Part shown: piece after piece, positions 46,566 to 55,288 of the stretch
Position numbering within the stretch: position 1 is the first letter of the stretch
Layout of the letters: the number at the start of each line of letters is the position of its first letter
The notes under the pieces: generated by a model
Databases searched by the model: none
Seen by the model: only the letters and a program-made list of their open reading frames with translations
What the model was told of the DNA's origin: nothing
Source: Myxococcus eversor
GTDB lineage: Bacteria; Myxococcota; Myxococcia; Myxococcales; Myxococcaceae
NCBI RefSeq assembly: GCF_010894455.1
Contig: NZ_JAAIXY010000008.1
Coordinates: 62,001-126,000, forward strand
Reading direction: 5' to 3'
Length of the DNA stretch: 64,000 nt
Position numbers and translations under genes: made by a program

Positions 46566-47312
46566 ATGCGTCCGACCCCCCAGTACATCACCGCGGCAGG
46601 GATAGCGTTGAACGTGGTCCGCTTCCCTTGGGATGAATGGAATTGCAGGCAGTATTACGGGAGCGTGGATGACGCGATGTTGGCGCGGTTGGAGCACCTG
46701 ACGAACAAGGCCAACACCGGCCTCGCCATCGCGACGGGTGAGTGGACCTGCGAGCGATTCTCCACGGTGGAGCCAGACCCTACGCCCAAGGCGTACCTCG
46801 AGGCGGCGTGGGCTGGTGCCATCCACCCCGCGTACTGCAAGTACACGGAGACCCACGACGATGACTGGAGAGGACCCATCCGGGCGCCTCTGGCCCTGAC
46901 CATTGCGCTGGTGAACGACGCTTTGTTCGGTCTCGCGTATGACCCTCGTGTGGCTGTGCGGGTTTGCTGGCTCTACAACCTGACCCGTCACGTCCTCCCG
47001 GACCTCCGCGCCTTCGAAGCCTGGTTCGAGGCGTGCATCCAGCGGATGGAGCAGTTTCATGACAAGGCCGTCGACAGCCAGGGTGAGGAGGACATCTTCG
47101 CTGATGCTCCCTCGCAAGGCTCGCCGGTGCCGAGAGAGGCATTCGATCCCGCATTGGCCTACTCGCCCGTCGCGGCCCCCGCGCTACTGGATGCCTTCTT
47201 GCTCGGGCTGCGGCCCGAGTTGAATCCCTTCCTGCGAAGTCCAGGGGAGCTCGCTGGCGAGGGGGGGATTTCGAAACCCTATCAATACACCCCATCGCCC
47301 CGGGGCTCATGA
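46566..47312 (+). CDS. Candidate immunity protein 2, paralogue of the preceding gene
   Basis: 248 residues, 25 bases after its paralogue. It shares the layout: N-terminal YITAAGIALNVVRFPWDEW, central helices (LALTIALVNDALFGLAYDPR), and the C-terminal FDPALAYSPVAAPALLDAFL ... NPFLRSPGELAGEGGISKPY pattern. Identity with gene 1 is low outside the last 60 residues, so the duplication is old or the copies diverged under selection. It may cover a variant toxin or be a second immunity layer. Confidence 0.8.
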   Translation: MRPTPQYITAAGIALNVVRFPWDEWNCRQYYGSVDDAMLARLEHLTNKANTGLAIATGEWTCERFSTVEPDPTPKAYLEAAWAGAIHPAYCKYTETHDDDWRGPIRAPLALTIALVNDALFGLAYDPRVAVRVCWLYNLTRHVLPDLRAFEAWFEACIQRMEQFHDKAVDSQGEEDIFADAPSQGSPVPREAFDPALAYSPVAAPALLDAFLLGLRPELNPFLRSPGELAGEGGISKPYQYTPSPRGS

Positions 47313-47370
47313 GCCCGGGCGCGCCCGAGCCGGTATGCCGATGCCAAACCCGATTCCTCCTATTTCCACC

Positions 47371-48144
47371 TCAAGGAAGGTCAATCCAGAGCGCTGAACT
47401 CGCGGTGTCCGCCATCACCGCGACCGAACCGTCGCCGAGCGCTGCGCCCTCACCGAGCGCCAGGTCCACCCCCGAGCCACCTTGGAGCGCCTCCACCCGG
47501 AGCGGTCCCGTCGTCGCGAGCAGGTATCCGGTACGGGCGCGGTCGAGCGTCAGTCGCTCGGGTCGGCCCGCGACGAGCGGGAGCCACCAGACCCGCACGT
47601 CGGCGCGCAGAGGCATTCCTTCGTCGCCCGCGATGAGCTGACGCCCGTCATCCGAGAGCTGGCGCGAGTAGTAGGCAGGGGGGCCGCCGTAGGTGTGCGG
47701 CCGGAACCACAACTGGAGCATCCGCGTCGGTTGGTCCGTGTCGTTTCCTTCGGCGTGCAACATCCCGCTCCGCGCCGAAATCAACTGCGCGGTCCTCGGA
47801 CCCAGCGTCGCGCCGTGAGCCTGGTCTCCGTGATGAGACAGCGTCCCGTCCACGACGATGCTGAGGATCTCCATCTCCTCGTGCGGGTGAAGCGGGAACC
47901 GGGACCGCGGCGCAAAGGTCGCATCCGCGAGGACGAGCAGTGGCCCCAGTGGTCGACCCTGGCCGGAGTGGGGTCCCACCGTCGCGACGAAGTGGTCCCG
48001 GAGCGAGAGCCACGAAAGCGTGGTGCGCGGCAGCGATGCGAGCGTGCGGTGTTCGAGGCGCGGCATGGGCAGGTTTCTTTCGGTGTGACAACCGGAGAGG
48101 GCCACGGCGCTTCCGGCGACGAACGTGCGACGTGAGAGCTTCAC
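47371..48144 (-). CDS. Pirin family protein with twin-Arg-like lipoprotein signal
   Basis: 257 residues from the GTG at 48144. That start gives KLSRRTFVAGSAVALSGC: an RR motif of twin-arginine type plus a lipobox Cys, so the protein may be exported folded. The bicupin is intact: RFPLHPHEEMEILSIVVDGT with the His-His-Glu metal ligands of the pirin cupin (HPHEEME, HHGDQAHG, HAEG). It resembles YhhW-type pirins, some of which are quercetin dioxygenases. The open frame continues upstream to 48351, but that would overlap the divergent LysR gene. Regulation by that LysR protein is likely. Confidence 0.85.
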   Translation of the reverse strand: MKLSRRTFVAGSAVALSGCHTERNLPMPRLEHRTLASLPRTTLSWLSLRDHFVATVGPHSGQGRPLGPLLVLADATFAPRSRFPLHPHEEMEILSIVVDGTLSHHGDQAHGATLGPRTAQLISARSGMLHAEGNDTDQPTRMLQLWFRPHTYGGPPAYYSRQLSDDGRQLIAGDEGMPLRADVRVWWLPLVAGRPERLTLDRARTGYLLATTGPLRVEALQGGSGVDLALGEGAALGDGSVAVMADTASSALWIDLP

Positions 48145-48343
48145 GATGTCGGCCTCGTCGAAGAGCGAGCCGTCGGCATCGAGCGGGAGGAGCGCATCGA
48201 CGTCCGTGCCTTGAGTGTGGCGGGCCCTCTGTCCCAGTGCCTGCCCATGTCCGTCTCCTCCCACGCTGGGGTGCGCGGTGAAGGAGTTAGCCCGGCCCGG
48301 CTCGTTTGACAGCCCTAGATAGGCGCACAGAAGATGTGCGCGA

Positions 48344-49174
48344 ATGCACATCTCCTGGGACGAGCTTCAGACCATCGAGGCGCTTGTACGCACTGGCAGC
48401 GTCGAAGCCGCCGGACGTGAGCTGTCGCTTCGACATTCCTCGGTGTCGAGGCGCATCGCGGCGCTGGAGGCGCGCCTCGGCACGGCGCTGTTTGCGAGGG
48501 GCGCGCGCCTGGTGCCGAGCGCGCTGACGCTGCGAATCGCGGAGCGGGCCGCGACCATGCGCGTGGCCGCGAGGGACATCGAGGACTTCGTGGGGGCCGA
48601 GAGACGGGGCCGGGAACGAACCGTGGTCATCACGACGAGCGACGTGCTCGCTCCGCTCTTGTTCCTCGCGCTCTCGAAGGCCAGGCCCGCGCAGGCGGTA
48701 GAGGTGCTCGTGAGTGACGACGAACTCGAGCTGCTGCCAGGTCAGGTCGACCTCGCGCTGCGTCCTGGTCAAAACCCGAGCGGGGCGCTGCGCGGTCGAC
48801 GGCTTGGACGGTTGAAGGTCGGAGTCTATCGCGCACGAGGCGGAGCGCCGGAGTGGCTGCAGCCGAGCGTGGACCTGCGCGCCAGGGCCTCGATGAGTTG
48901 GTGGCGCGAGGTGCCCAAGGACGTGCCTGGGGCCGTGACGTGCAGCTCTCTGCTGGCCATGCGCGACGCGTGCTGCGCTGGCCTCGGACGAGCCGCGCTC
49001 CCGGCCTTCCTCGCGCATGGAGACGCCCGGCTCCAGTTCGAGAGGGAGCTCGACGCAGGGCCACCCCTCTGGCTCCTCGCGCCGATGGCCCATGGCATCC
49101 CGAAGGCGCTTCGCGAGGTGCAGCGGGACATCTTCGCCGCGCTGCGAGCGACGGAAGGAGCCTTCGTCGAATGA
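48344..49174 (+). CDS. LysR family transcriptional regulator
   Basis: 276 residues. N-terminal winged helix-turn-helix WDELQTIEALVRTGSVEAAGR with RHSSVSRRIAALEARLG as recognition helix, then a substrate-binding-like domain (VITTSDVLAPLLFLALSKAR, GQVDLALRPGQNPSGALRGR). It is divergent from the pirin gene, with about 200 bases between starts, the classical arrangement in which LysR controls its neighbour. Ligand unknown. It is convergent with the AraC gene 19 bases downstream. Confidence 0.92.
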   Translation: MHISWDELQTIEALVRTGSVEAAGRELSLRHSSVSRRIAALEARLGTALFARGARLVPSALTLRIAERAATMRVAARDIEDFVGAERRGRERTVVITTSDVLAPLLFLALSKARPAQAVEVLVSDDELELLPGQVDLALRPGQNPSGALRGRRLGRLKVGVYRARGGAPEWLQPSVDLRARASMSWWREVPKDVPGAVTCSSLLAMRDACCAGLGRAALPAFLAHGDARLQFERELDAGPPLWLLAPMAHGIPKALREVQRDIFAALRATEGAFVE

Positions 49175-49193
49175 GTTCCTCTCAAGGCACGCC

Positions 49194-50216
49194 TCACGAA
49201 CCCGAGCGAGCCCGAGCCGGCGTGCCGAAGCGGCTCGGAGGCTGTCCCGTCCACCGCCGGAACGCGCGGGTGAACGTGCTCACATCAGAGAACCCCAACA
49301 GATACGCAATCTCGCTCACCGACCGCCCCGGCTCGGAGAGATACGACAGGGCCAGCGTCCGGCGAGTCTCCGCGAGCAACTCACGAAACCCCGAACCCGA
49401 GTCCACCAACCGCCGCTGCAGACTCCGCGCGCTCATGTGCAGCCGCTCTGCCACCTTCTCCTGTGACGGCTCACCCTGTGGCAGCAGCTCCAGCAGCACC
49501 GCGCGCACGCGCGCCACCACGTCCTGCCCCGCCTGCAGCGCCAGGTGCCGGGTGATGAGTTCGTCATTGATGCGCGCCAGCTCCGGGTTCGCTCCCGGCA
49601 GCGTCACCTCGAACGGAGCCCGCTCGTACACCAGCACGTCCGCGTTGGCCCCGAACGTCACCTTGCACCGGAACAGCTTCGCGTAGGGCGTCAGGTCCGC
49701 CGGCGCCGGGCGACGCAGCAGCACCTCGCGCGGCGACAGCTCCTTGCCGTACACCACCCGGCAGAAGCGCACGAGCAGGTACGCCACCGCATCCGTCTCC
49801 TCCTCGCACAGGTGCGGCCCATCGCCCCCGTCGAAGAGGATCACCTGATAGCAATCTCCATCCCGAGTGAAGGCGGGCCGGAGCGCGTCGGAGACCAGCG
49901 CCACCGCGTGCACCAGCCGCTCGAAGGCCTCGCGCAGCGTGCTCGAGGCATTGAGCCGGTAGCCCACCGCGTGGAACGTGGTGGGGCTCACCTGCCGCGC
50001 CATCGCCAGTCCAATGGCCGGCTCTCCCGAGCGCTCCACCGCCAGCCGCCACAGCCGAGTCATCCCCTCCTGCGGATACCGCGCGTTGGCGTCGCCGAGC
50101 AGCCCCGGGTTCAGCCCCGCCTGCACGAACAGCGCATGCGAGTCCACGCCGCGCAGCTCCAGCGTGCGGTGGAGCGCCAGCGCCCAGCTCGTCAACATGG
50201 TCGCCGGAGAGCTCAT
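49194..50216 (-). CDS. AraC family transcriptional regulator (arabinose-binding-like sensor type)
   Basis: 340 residues from the ATG at 50216 (aaagg 8 bases upstream). The N-terminal 200 residues match the Arabinose_bd-type domain of OruR/ArgR-like AraC proteins (LYRLWRLAVERSGEPAIGLA region, FHAVGYRLNASSTLREAFER). The C-terminal HTH has SQEKVAERLHMSARSLQRRL and RSVSEIAYLLGFSDVSTFTR followed by AFRRWTGQPPSRFG. It is divergent from the propeller/di-haem gene across about 308 bases and may regulate it. Effector unknown. Confidence 0.92.
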   Translation of the reverse strand: MSSPATMLTSWALALHRTLELRGVDSHALFVQAGLNPGLLGDANARYPQEGMTRLWRLAVERSGEPAIGLAMARQVSPTTFHAVGYRLNASSTLREAFERLVHAVALVSDALRPAFTRDGDCYQVILFDGGDGPHLCEEETDAVAYLLVRFCRVVYGKELSPREVLLRRPAPADLTPYAKLFRCKVTFGANADVLVYERAPFEVTLPGANPELARINDELITRHLALQAGQDVVARVRAVLLELLPQGEPSQEKVAERLHMSARSLQRRLVDSGSGFRELLAETRRTLALSYLSEPGRSVSEIAYLLGFSDVSTFTRAFRRWTGQPPSRFGTPARARSGS

Positions 50217-50524
50217 GTTGTCGCCTTTGGTCAAAGGAATTGGCGGAACGGAGCAAGCACCCAAGGCGCGTCCCCCGGTACCTTGTCTTCCTCGGAATCC
50301 TGCCATGTCGGAGGTGAGGATGCTTGCCCTCGCATCGCGTGCCCTCCTTGTGACGCATTGCATTATGTCTGTCTGTAGACGGCCTCGAACGTAGCGGTTC
50401 AGAGGCTCCACGCTTTTCCACCCCGCTCACATTCCGGCTTCACCCGTCCGTCGGCAGATGCCCGCCGCGCCTTGGTCGGCGTGTGCGTCGTCCCCCTCGT
50501 CATACCCAGAGGTCTGGCTTCCCC
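50217..50524. promoter_or_regulatory. Divergent intergenic region with possible leftward promoter
   Basis: The 308 bases between the AraC and the haem-protein genes hold no gene. An A/T-richer patch near 50355-50370 stands out. On the minus strand CATAAT (50367-50362) lies 16 bases after TTCGAG (50389-50384), a weak -10/-35-like pair reading towards the AraC gene. No operator repeat was evident. Confidence 0.3.
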
Positions 50525-53326
50525 ATGACTCCCCCGAGACTCAGAAGCATCCAGAAGTCCTTGCTGGCGGCGCTGTCGCTGCTCGCTGTCATGACTCCGG
50601 CCTTCACTCCGGCGGAAGCGGCGGCACCTTCCTTCCTCGCCTTCGAGAGCGGCCATGTCCGTCCGCTCGCGCTGTCACCGGATGGCACGCGGCTGTTCGC
50701 GGTGAACACGCCGGACAACAGTCTGTCCATCTTCACGGTGGGGGCCGCGGGGCTCGCGCTGCAGGCGAAGGTTCCGGTGGGACTGGAGCCCGTCGCGGTA
50801 GCGCCTCGAGGCAACAACGAGGTCTGGGTGGTCAACCACCTGTCGGACAGTGTCAGCGTCGTTTCGCTCACGGGGACGCCGCGCGTGGTGCGCACGCTGC
50901 TGGTGGGCGACGAGCCACGAGACATCGTCTTCGCGGGCACGGGAGGCCGGGCGTTCATCACCACGGCGCACCGGGGACAGCACCGCACGCACTCGTCGAT
51001 TGCGGGAGTGCCGGGCGCGGGAGACCCTCAGCTCACCACGCCGGGCGTGGGTCGCGCGGACGTCTGGGTCTTCGACCCGGCGAGCCTGGGCACGACGCTG
51101 GGTGGCACGCCGGTGCGCATCCTCAACCTGTTCGGTGACACGCCTCGGGCGCTGACGGTGAGCCCGGATGGACAGACGGTGTACGCGGCCGTGTTCAAGT
51201 CCGGCAACCAGACGACCTCCCTCCTGGAGGAGACGGTGTGTGAGGGCTTCAATCCCTATCTGCCCTGTCTGGTGAATGGCTCCATCTATCCAGGCGGCAG
51301 CCCGGGCCCGGCCACCAACCACCAGGGCGTGCCCGCGCCCGAAGTGGCGCTCATCGTGAAGTACAACAACCAGGTCAATCAGTGGAGGGACGAGCTGGGG
51401 CGCAACTGGAACAACGCGGTGCGCTTCCGGCTGCCGGACCAGGACGTCTTCGCGCTCGACGCGAACACACTGGGCCAGAAGGCGGCCTATCCGCACGTGG
51501 GCACCACGCTGTTCAACATGGTGACCAACCCGGTGACGGGCACGCTGTACGTGTCCAACACGGAGGCCTTCAACCACGTCCGCTTCGAAGGCCCTGGCAA
51601 CTACGGCGGCACCACGGTGCAGGGCCACCTGGCGGAGACGCGCATCACCGCCATCCTCGGTGGCAGCGTGTTGCCCCGGCACCTGAACAAGCACCTGGAC
51701 TACACGAAGCTGGCGAACGAGCCCGGGTTCGACCCGGCGGCGAAGGCGCACAGCCTCTCCATGCCGCTGGACATGGTGGTGAGCCGCGACGGCCGCAAGC
51801 TCTACGTGGCCGCGTACAGCTCCAGCAAGGTGGGCGTGTTCGACACGCAGGCCCTGGAGGCGGACAGCTTCAATCCGAAGGTCGCCAGCGCCGCGTACAT
51901 CCCGGTCAGCGGCGGTGGGCCCAGCGGCCTGATTCTGGATGAGACGCGCAACCGGCTCTATGTGATGACCCGCTTCGACAACGCGGTGAAGGTCATCGAC
52001 TTGGCGACGCGCGCGGAAACGGGCAAGCAGGTGCTGGCCAATCCGGAGCCGGCGTCGGTGGTGCAGGGGCGGCCGGTGCTCTACGACGCCTCGACGCTCT
52101 CCGCCAACGGCGAGGCCTCGTGCGCGAGCTGCCACATCTTCGGCGACATGGATGACCTCGCGTGGGACCTGGGCAATCCGGACGAGGACGTGACGGTGAA
52201 CACGATTCCGGGGCGCCTGTTGGGCGCGGCGGAGCTGCTCAAGCCGCACATCAACGGCTCCGGCAACGTGGAGGACTTCCACCCGATGAAGGGCCCCATG
52301 ACGACGCAGACCTTGCGCGGCATGGTGAACTCCGGGGCGATGCACTGGCGTGGGGACCGCTCCACCGGCTTCTTCGGCGTGGGGCAGTTGGACCCGAACC
52401 TGTCCTTCATGAACTTCATCGTCGCGTTCGAGGGCCTGCTGGGCCGGGCGAGCATGCCCACGGTGGCGGAGATGCAGCGCTTCACCGACTTCCAGTTGCA
52501 AGTCCAGTTGCCGCCGAACCCGGTGCGCAACCTGGACAACACGCTGACGGCGGCGCAGCAGCGGGGCCTGAACTTCTACTCGGGCACGCGTCGCTCGGAC
52601 GGCATTCCGTTTGGAGAGGGGTTGGGCTTCACGTGTGAGGGATGTCACCGCATCGACGCGTCTCAGGGCTTCTTCGGGACGGACGGTCGGGTGAGCTTCG
52701 AGAACATCCCCCAGATTGTGAAGATTCCCCAACTGCGCAACCTCTATCAAAAGGTCGGCATGTTCGGGAACGCGACGACGCCCTTCTTCCTGGCGCCTGA
52801 CAGTGGTTGGCAGGGGGACCAGGTGCGTGGCTTTGGCTACGTGCATGACGGGGCGGTGGACACGACGTCGCGGTTCCTGTCGGCCATCGTGTTCATCCCG
52901 AGCCTCGGTGTGGGCTTCCCGTTGAACAACCCGGATGCGACGCGGCGGGACGTGGAGCAGTTGTTGCTCGCGTTCGACACGGACCTGGCGCCGATTGTCG
53001 GTCAGCAGGTGACGTTGACGAACACGAACTCCGCGAGCGCGGGGCCGCGTGTCGACCTGCTGTTGCAGCGTGCGCGCACGCCGTTCACCTCGAAGATTCT
53101 GGGCGGTGCGGTGACGGAGTGCGACCTGGTGGCGAAGGTGGCGCTGGGGGGCCGGGTGAAGGGCTTCCTCTTCAGCCCGTCCTCGAATGCCTTCACGCCG
53201 GATGACGGGACGACGGCGAACGTGACGGACGCGACGCTGCGCAACCATGCGAAGACGGCGGGCCAGGAGGTGACCTACACCTGCGTGCCGCCGGGCTCGG
53301 GGCCGCGCATCGGCCTCAATCGCTAG
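50525..53326 (+). CDS. Exported YVTN-type beta-propeller protein with di-haem cytochrome domain
   Basis: 933 residues from the ATG at 50525. Signal peptide SLLAALSLLAVMTPAFTPAEA. The first half contains propeller repeats (RPLALSPDGTRLFAVNTPDN, PRALTVSPDGQTVYAAVFKS, LDMVVSRDGRKLYVAAYSSS, LILDETRNRLYVMTRFDNAV). The second half has two haem sites, CASCH and CEGCH, in the cytochrome-c-peroxidase/MauG-like order (AQQRGLNFYSGTRR, then IPQLRNLYQKVGMFG). Such proteins are predicted periplasmic or surface oxidoreductases; no substrate known. A hairpin follows the stop. Confidence 0.88.
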   Translation: MTPPRLRSIQKSLLAALSLLAVMTPAFTPAEAAAPSFLAFESGHVRPLALSPDGTRLFAVNTPDNSLSIFTVGAAGLALQAKVPVGLEPVAVAPRGNNEVWVVNHLSDSVSVVSLTGTPRVVRTLLVGDEPRDIVFAGTGGRAFITTAHRGQHRTHSSIAGVPGAGDPQLTTPGVGRADVWVFDPASLGTTLGGTPVRILNLFGDTPRALTVSPDGQTVYAAVFKSGNQTTSLLEETVCEGFNPYLPCLVNGSIYPGGSPGPATNHQGVPAPEVALIVKYNNQVNQWRDELGRNWNNAVRFRLPDQDVFALDANTLGQKAAYPHVGTTLFNMVTNPVTGTLYVSNTEAFNHVRFEGPGNYGGTTVQGHLAETRITAILGGSVLPRHLNKHLDYTKLANEPGFDPAAKAHSLSMPLDMVVSRDGRKLYVAAYSSSKVGVFDTQALEADSFNPKVASAAYIPVSGGGPSGLILDETRNRLYVMTRFDNAVKVIDLATRAETGKQVLANPEPASVVQGRPVLYDASTLSANGEASCASCHIFGDMDDLAWDLGNPDEDVTVNTIPGRLLGAAELLKPHINGSGNVEDFHPMKGPMTTQTLRGMVNSGAMHWRGDRSTGFFGVGQLDPNLSFMNFIVAFEGLLGRASMPTVAEMQRFTDFQLQVQLPPNPVRNLDNTLTAAQQRGLNFYSGTRRSDGIPFGEGLGFTCEGCHRIDASQGFFGTDGRVSFENIPQIVKIPQLRNLYQKVGMFGNATTPFFLAPDSGWQGDQVRGFGYVHDGAVDTTSRFLSAIVFIPSLGVGFPLNNPDATRRDVEQLLLAFDTDLAPIVGQQVTLTNTNSASAGPRVDLLLQRARTPFTSKILGGAVTECDLVAKVALGGRVKGFLFSPSSNAFTPDDGTTANVTDATLRNHAKTAGQEVTYTCVPPGSGPRIGLNR

Positions 53327-53342
53327 CAGTCCGAGGGGCGCA

Positions 53343-53373
53343 CCCGCGAGGAGACGGCCAGGCTCCTCGCGGG
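53343..53373 (+). terminator. Hairpin after the propeller/di-haem gene
   Basis: A perfect 11-bp stem (cccgcgaggag / ctcctcgcggg) with a 9-base loop starts 17 bases after the stop codon. No U-tract. Confidence 0.6.
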
Positions 53374-53536
53374 GCCTCGAAAGGGGGGCCGCACCGTGCG
53401 GAAGGCCGCGCACGGGACGTGGATGTGGATGAACGGCTGACCGTGCCTCGTGAAATACTTGCGTGAGTAAAGCATTCCACTCGGTGGATGGCCGGGGCTT
53501 GGATTTCCAGGAATGCGCCGTGGCATCCTGTCCGGC

Positions 53537-55186
53537 ATGCAAGCAAGGCATGTTCAGGCGGGGGTGGGGTTGCTGCTGCTGGCGGTGCTGGCGGCGGCGT
53601 GTGGCTCGTCGGGTTCGAAGAATGAGGGGCCGCGGGACTCGGGTCCGAGCGTGGTGGAGGACGCAGGGGGAGATGGGGGCCGGCCCGAGGACGCAGGGGG
53701 CACCGTCAGCGATGCTGGACCGGATGGGGGTGTGCCCGAGGATGCTGGCACCCCGGAGCCGGATGCGGGCGCGCCCGAGGACGCTGGCACGCTTGAGGAT
53801 GCAGGGACTCCCGAACCGGATGGCGGCGTGGAGCCGCTGGCGTGTGAGAAGACGCACGGCGTCTGTGCGGGGGCGCGGCGGGCCTGGGTGGACGGTGCCT
53901 ATGAGGCGGTGTGCACGGGGCGCTCGTATGGCGCGGACTACGAGGAGGGCGCGGAGACGCGCTGCGACGGACTCGACAACGATTGCGACGGCGTGACGGA
54001 CCCTTCGATCTGGTCCCGCGTCACGAGTCTGGAGACGGCGCTCGGGCGCGTGTCCAGTCTCAAGACGGACAGCGGCGTGTTCGTGAGCATTGGAGACAAC
54101 AACAGGGTCCTCATCCTGCGGTTGAGCTCGGAGCTGGCCATCCAGGGGACGGCGAGCGTGTCGATGCCGTGGATTCGGACGGGAGCCGAAGCAGGGCTGC
54201 TCCAGCACGCGCAGCTCGTGCGCACGGAAGCCGGCTTCGCGCTGCATTACTCCACCGCGGCGCTCAATGGGGCGGCGCCGCTCCGGGCGTACCTGGTTCC
54301 GCTCGATGCCCGAGGTGCACCGACTCCGCTGCCCGAGGGAGGGCTGGTGGAGCACCTGCTCCTCGACAGGGCGTCCGACAGTGGAAGCACCCGCGTGGCG
54401 ACATCCGTCGCGGGGGACAAGGTGGTGGTCATCTGGCGCTCGGGTTCCGCGCAGTCCCCTCCGATGCAGGTGATGGGAACGGTGACGGATGCCCAGGGAC
54501 AGGTGCTCATCGCGCCCAAGTCACTCTTCACGAGCGAGGGGAACGTTACTCAGAAGCTGGCGAATGCCCTGTGGCTGCGCAATGGCGAGATTCTGGTGGG
54601 CATGAGTGACGAGCGGTCGGGGCTCACGGGTGACACCGTGCGACTGCGCCGCTTCGATGCCAACCTGGACCCGGTGGGTGCCGAGCGTTCCTTCGAAACC
54701 TCCTATGAGGCGATGCCCTTGTTGCTGGACCTGGGCTCCGCGCGCGGTGGGCCGCTGGCGTCGCCCGTGCTGGTGCTGCGAGTGAGCTACGCGCCTGACT
54801 GGACCCGACAGCTTCAGGTGGTCCAGAACCTCTTCGGTGGCGGGGGGCCGGAGAAGTGGGCGGAGGCGCCCACGACAGAGACCGTCTGGTACGGCGCACT
54901 CGCGGACGAAGGCGTGCTGCGGCTGGGGTGGCTCGCTGAGTTCAAGGACCATGAGGCGCCGCCGCCGGGAGGCGATGACTGGCTCGGGTGGAACGGGCGC
55001 CTGTGGACCTTGGACGAGGGGCAGGCCGCGGTGGACAGGTCTCCGGACTCCGAATACCTGCCCCTGCATCGGTATGCGCAGTGGGTCCTGATGGAGAAGC
55101 TCGCGCCCCGTCGCGTGGGAGCCATGTACATGACGACCACTCCGGACGGCAGCTCGCTGGACTCGGTGCGCTACTGCACGCCGTGA
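53537..55186 (+). CDS. MopE-like motif lipoprotein, copy 1
   Basis: About 549 residues from the ATG at 53537. Signal peptide with lipobox LAAAC. An Asp-Ala-Gly-Pro-rich linker (about 30-105) leads to LACEKTHGVCAGARRAW and ETRCDGLDNDCDGVTDPSIW, the Asp/Cys motif of MopE-like putative metal-binding proteins (PF11617). The remaining 380 residues are a beta-rich domain (LVRTEAGFALHYSTAALNGA, VRLRRFDANLDPVGAERSFE) with a propeller-like rhythm and end in VRYCTP. Surface lipoprotein of unknown role. The next gene is a close paralogue. Confidence 0.85.
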   Translation: MQARHVQAGVGLLLLAVLAAACGSSGSKNEGPRDSGPSVVEDAGGDGGRPEDAGGTVSDAGPDGGVPEDAGTPEPDAGAPEDAGTLEDAGTPEPDGGVEPLACEKTHGVCAGARRAWVDGAYEAVCTGRSYGADYEEGAETRCDGLDNDCDGVTDPSIWSRVTSLETALGRVSSLKTDSGVFVSIGDNNRVLILRLSSELAIQGTASVSMPWIRTGAEAGLLQHAQLVRTEAGFALHYSTAALNGAAPLRAYLVPLDARGAPTPLPEGGLVEHLLLDRASDSGSTRVATSVAGDKVVVIWRSGSAQSPPMQVMGTVTDAQGQVLIAPKSLFTSEGNVTQKLANALWLRNGEILVGMSDERSGLTGDTVRLRRFDANLDPVGAERSFETSYEAMPLLLDLGSARGGPLASPVLVLRVSYAPDWTRQLQVVQNLFGGGGPEKWAEAPTTETVWYGALADEGVLRLGWLAEFKDHEAPPPGGDDWLGWNGRLWTLDEGQAAVDRSPDSEYLPLHRYAQWVLMEKLAPRRVGAMYMTTTPDGSSLDSVRYCTP

Positions 55187-55288
55187 AGCGCGCGGGGCCA
55201 CTGTCTGGGTTTTGACGCACAGAGAGTGGGTCTGTCCCCGTGAGGTGGTGTTGGCTTTGGATGAGAGGCCTGTGCCACCCTGCGGGGC

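Noticed and set aside
50675-54355. 1226-codon open frame opposite the propeller/di-haem gene and first MopE-like gene
   Set aside because: Spans two genes and their intergenic hairpin; no motif, composition of an antisense artefact.
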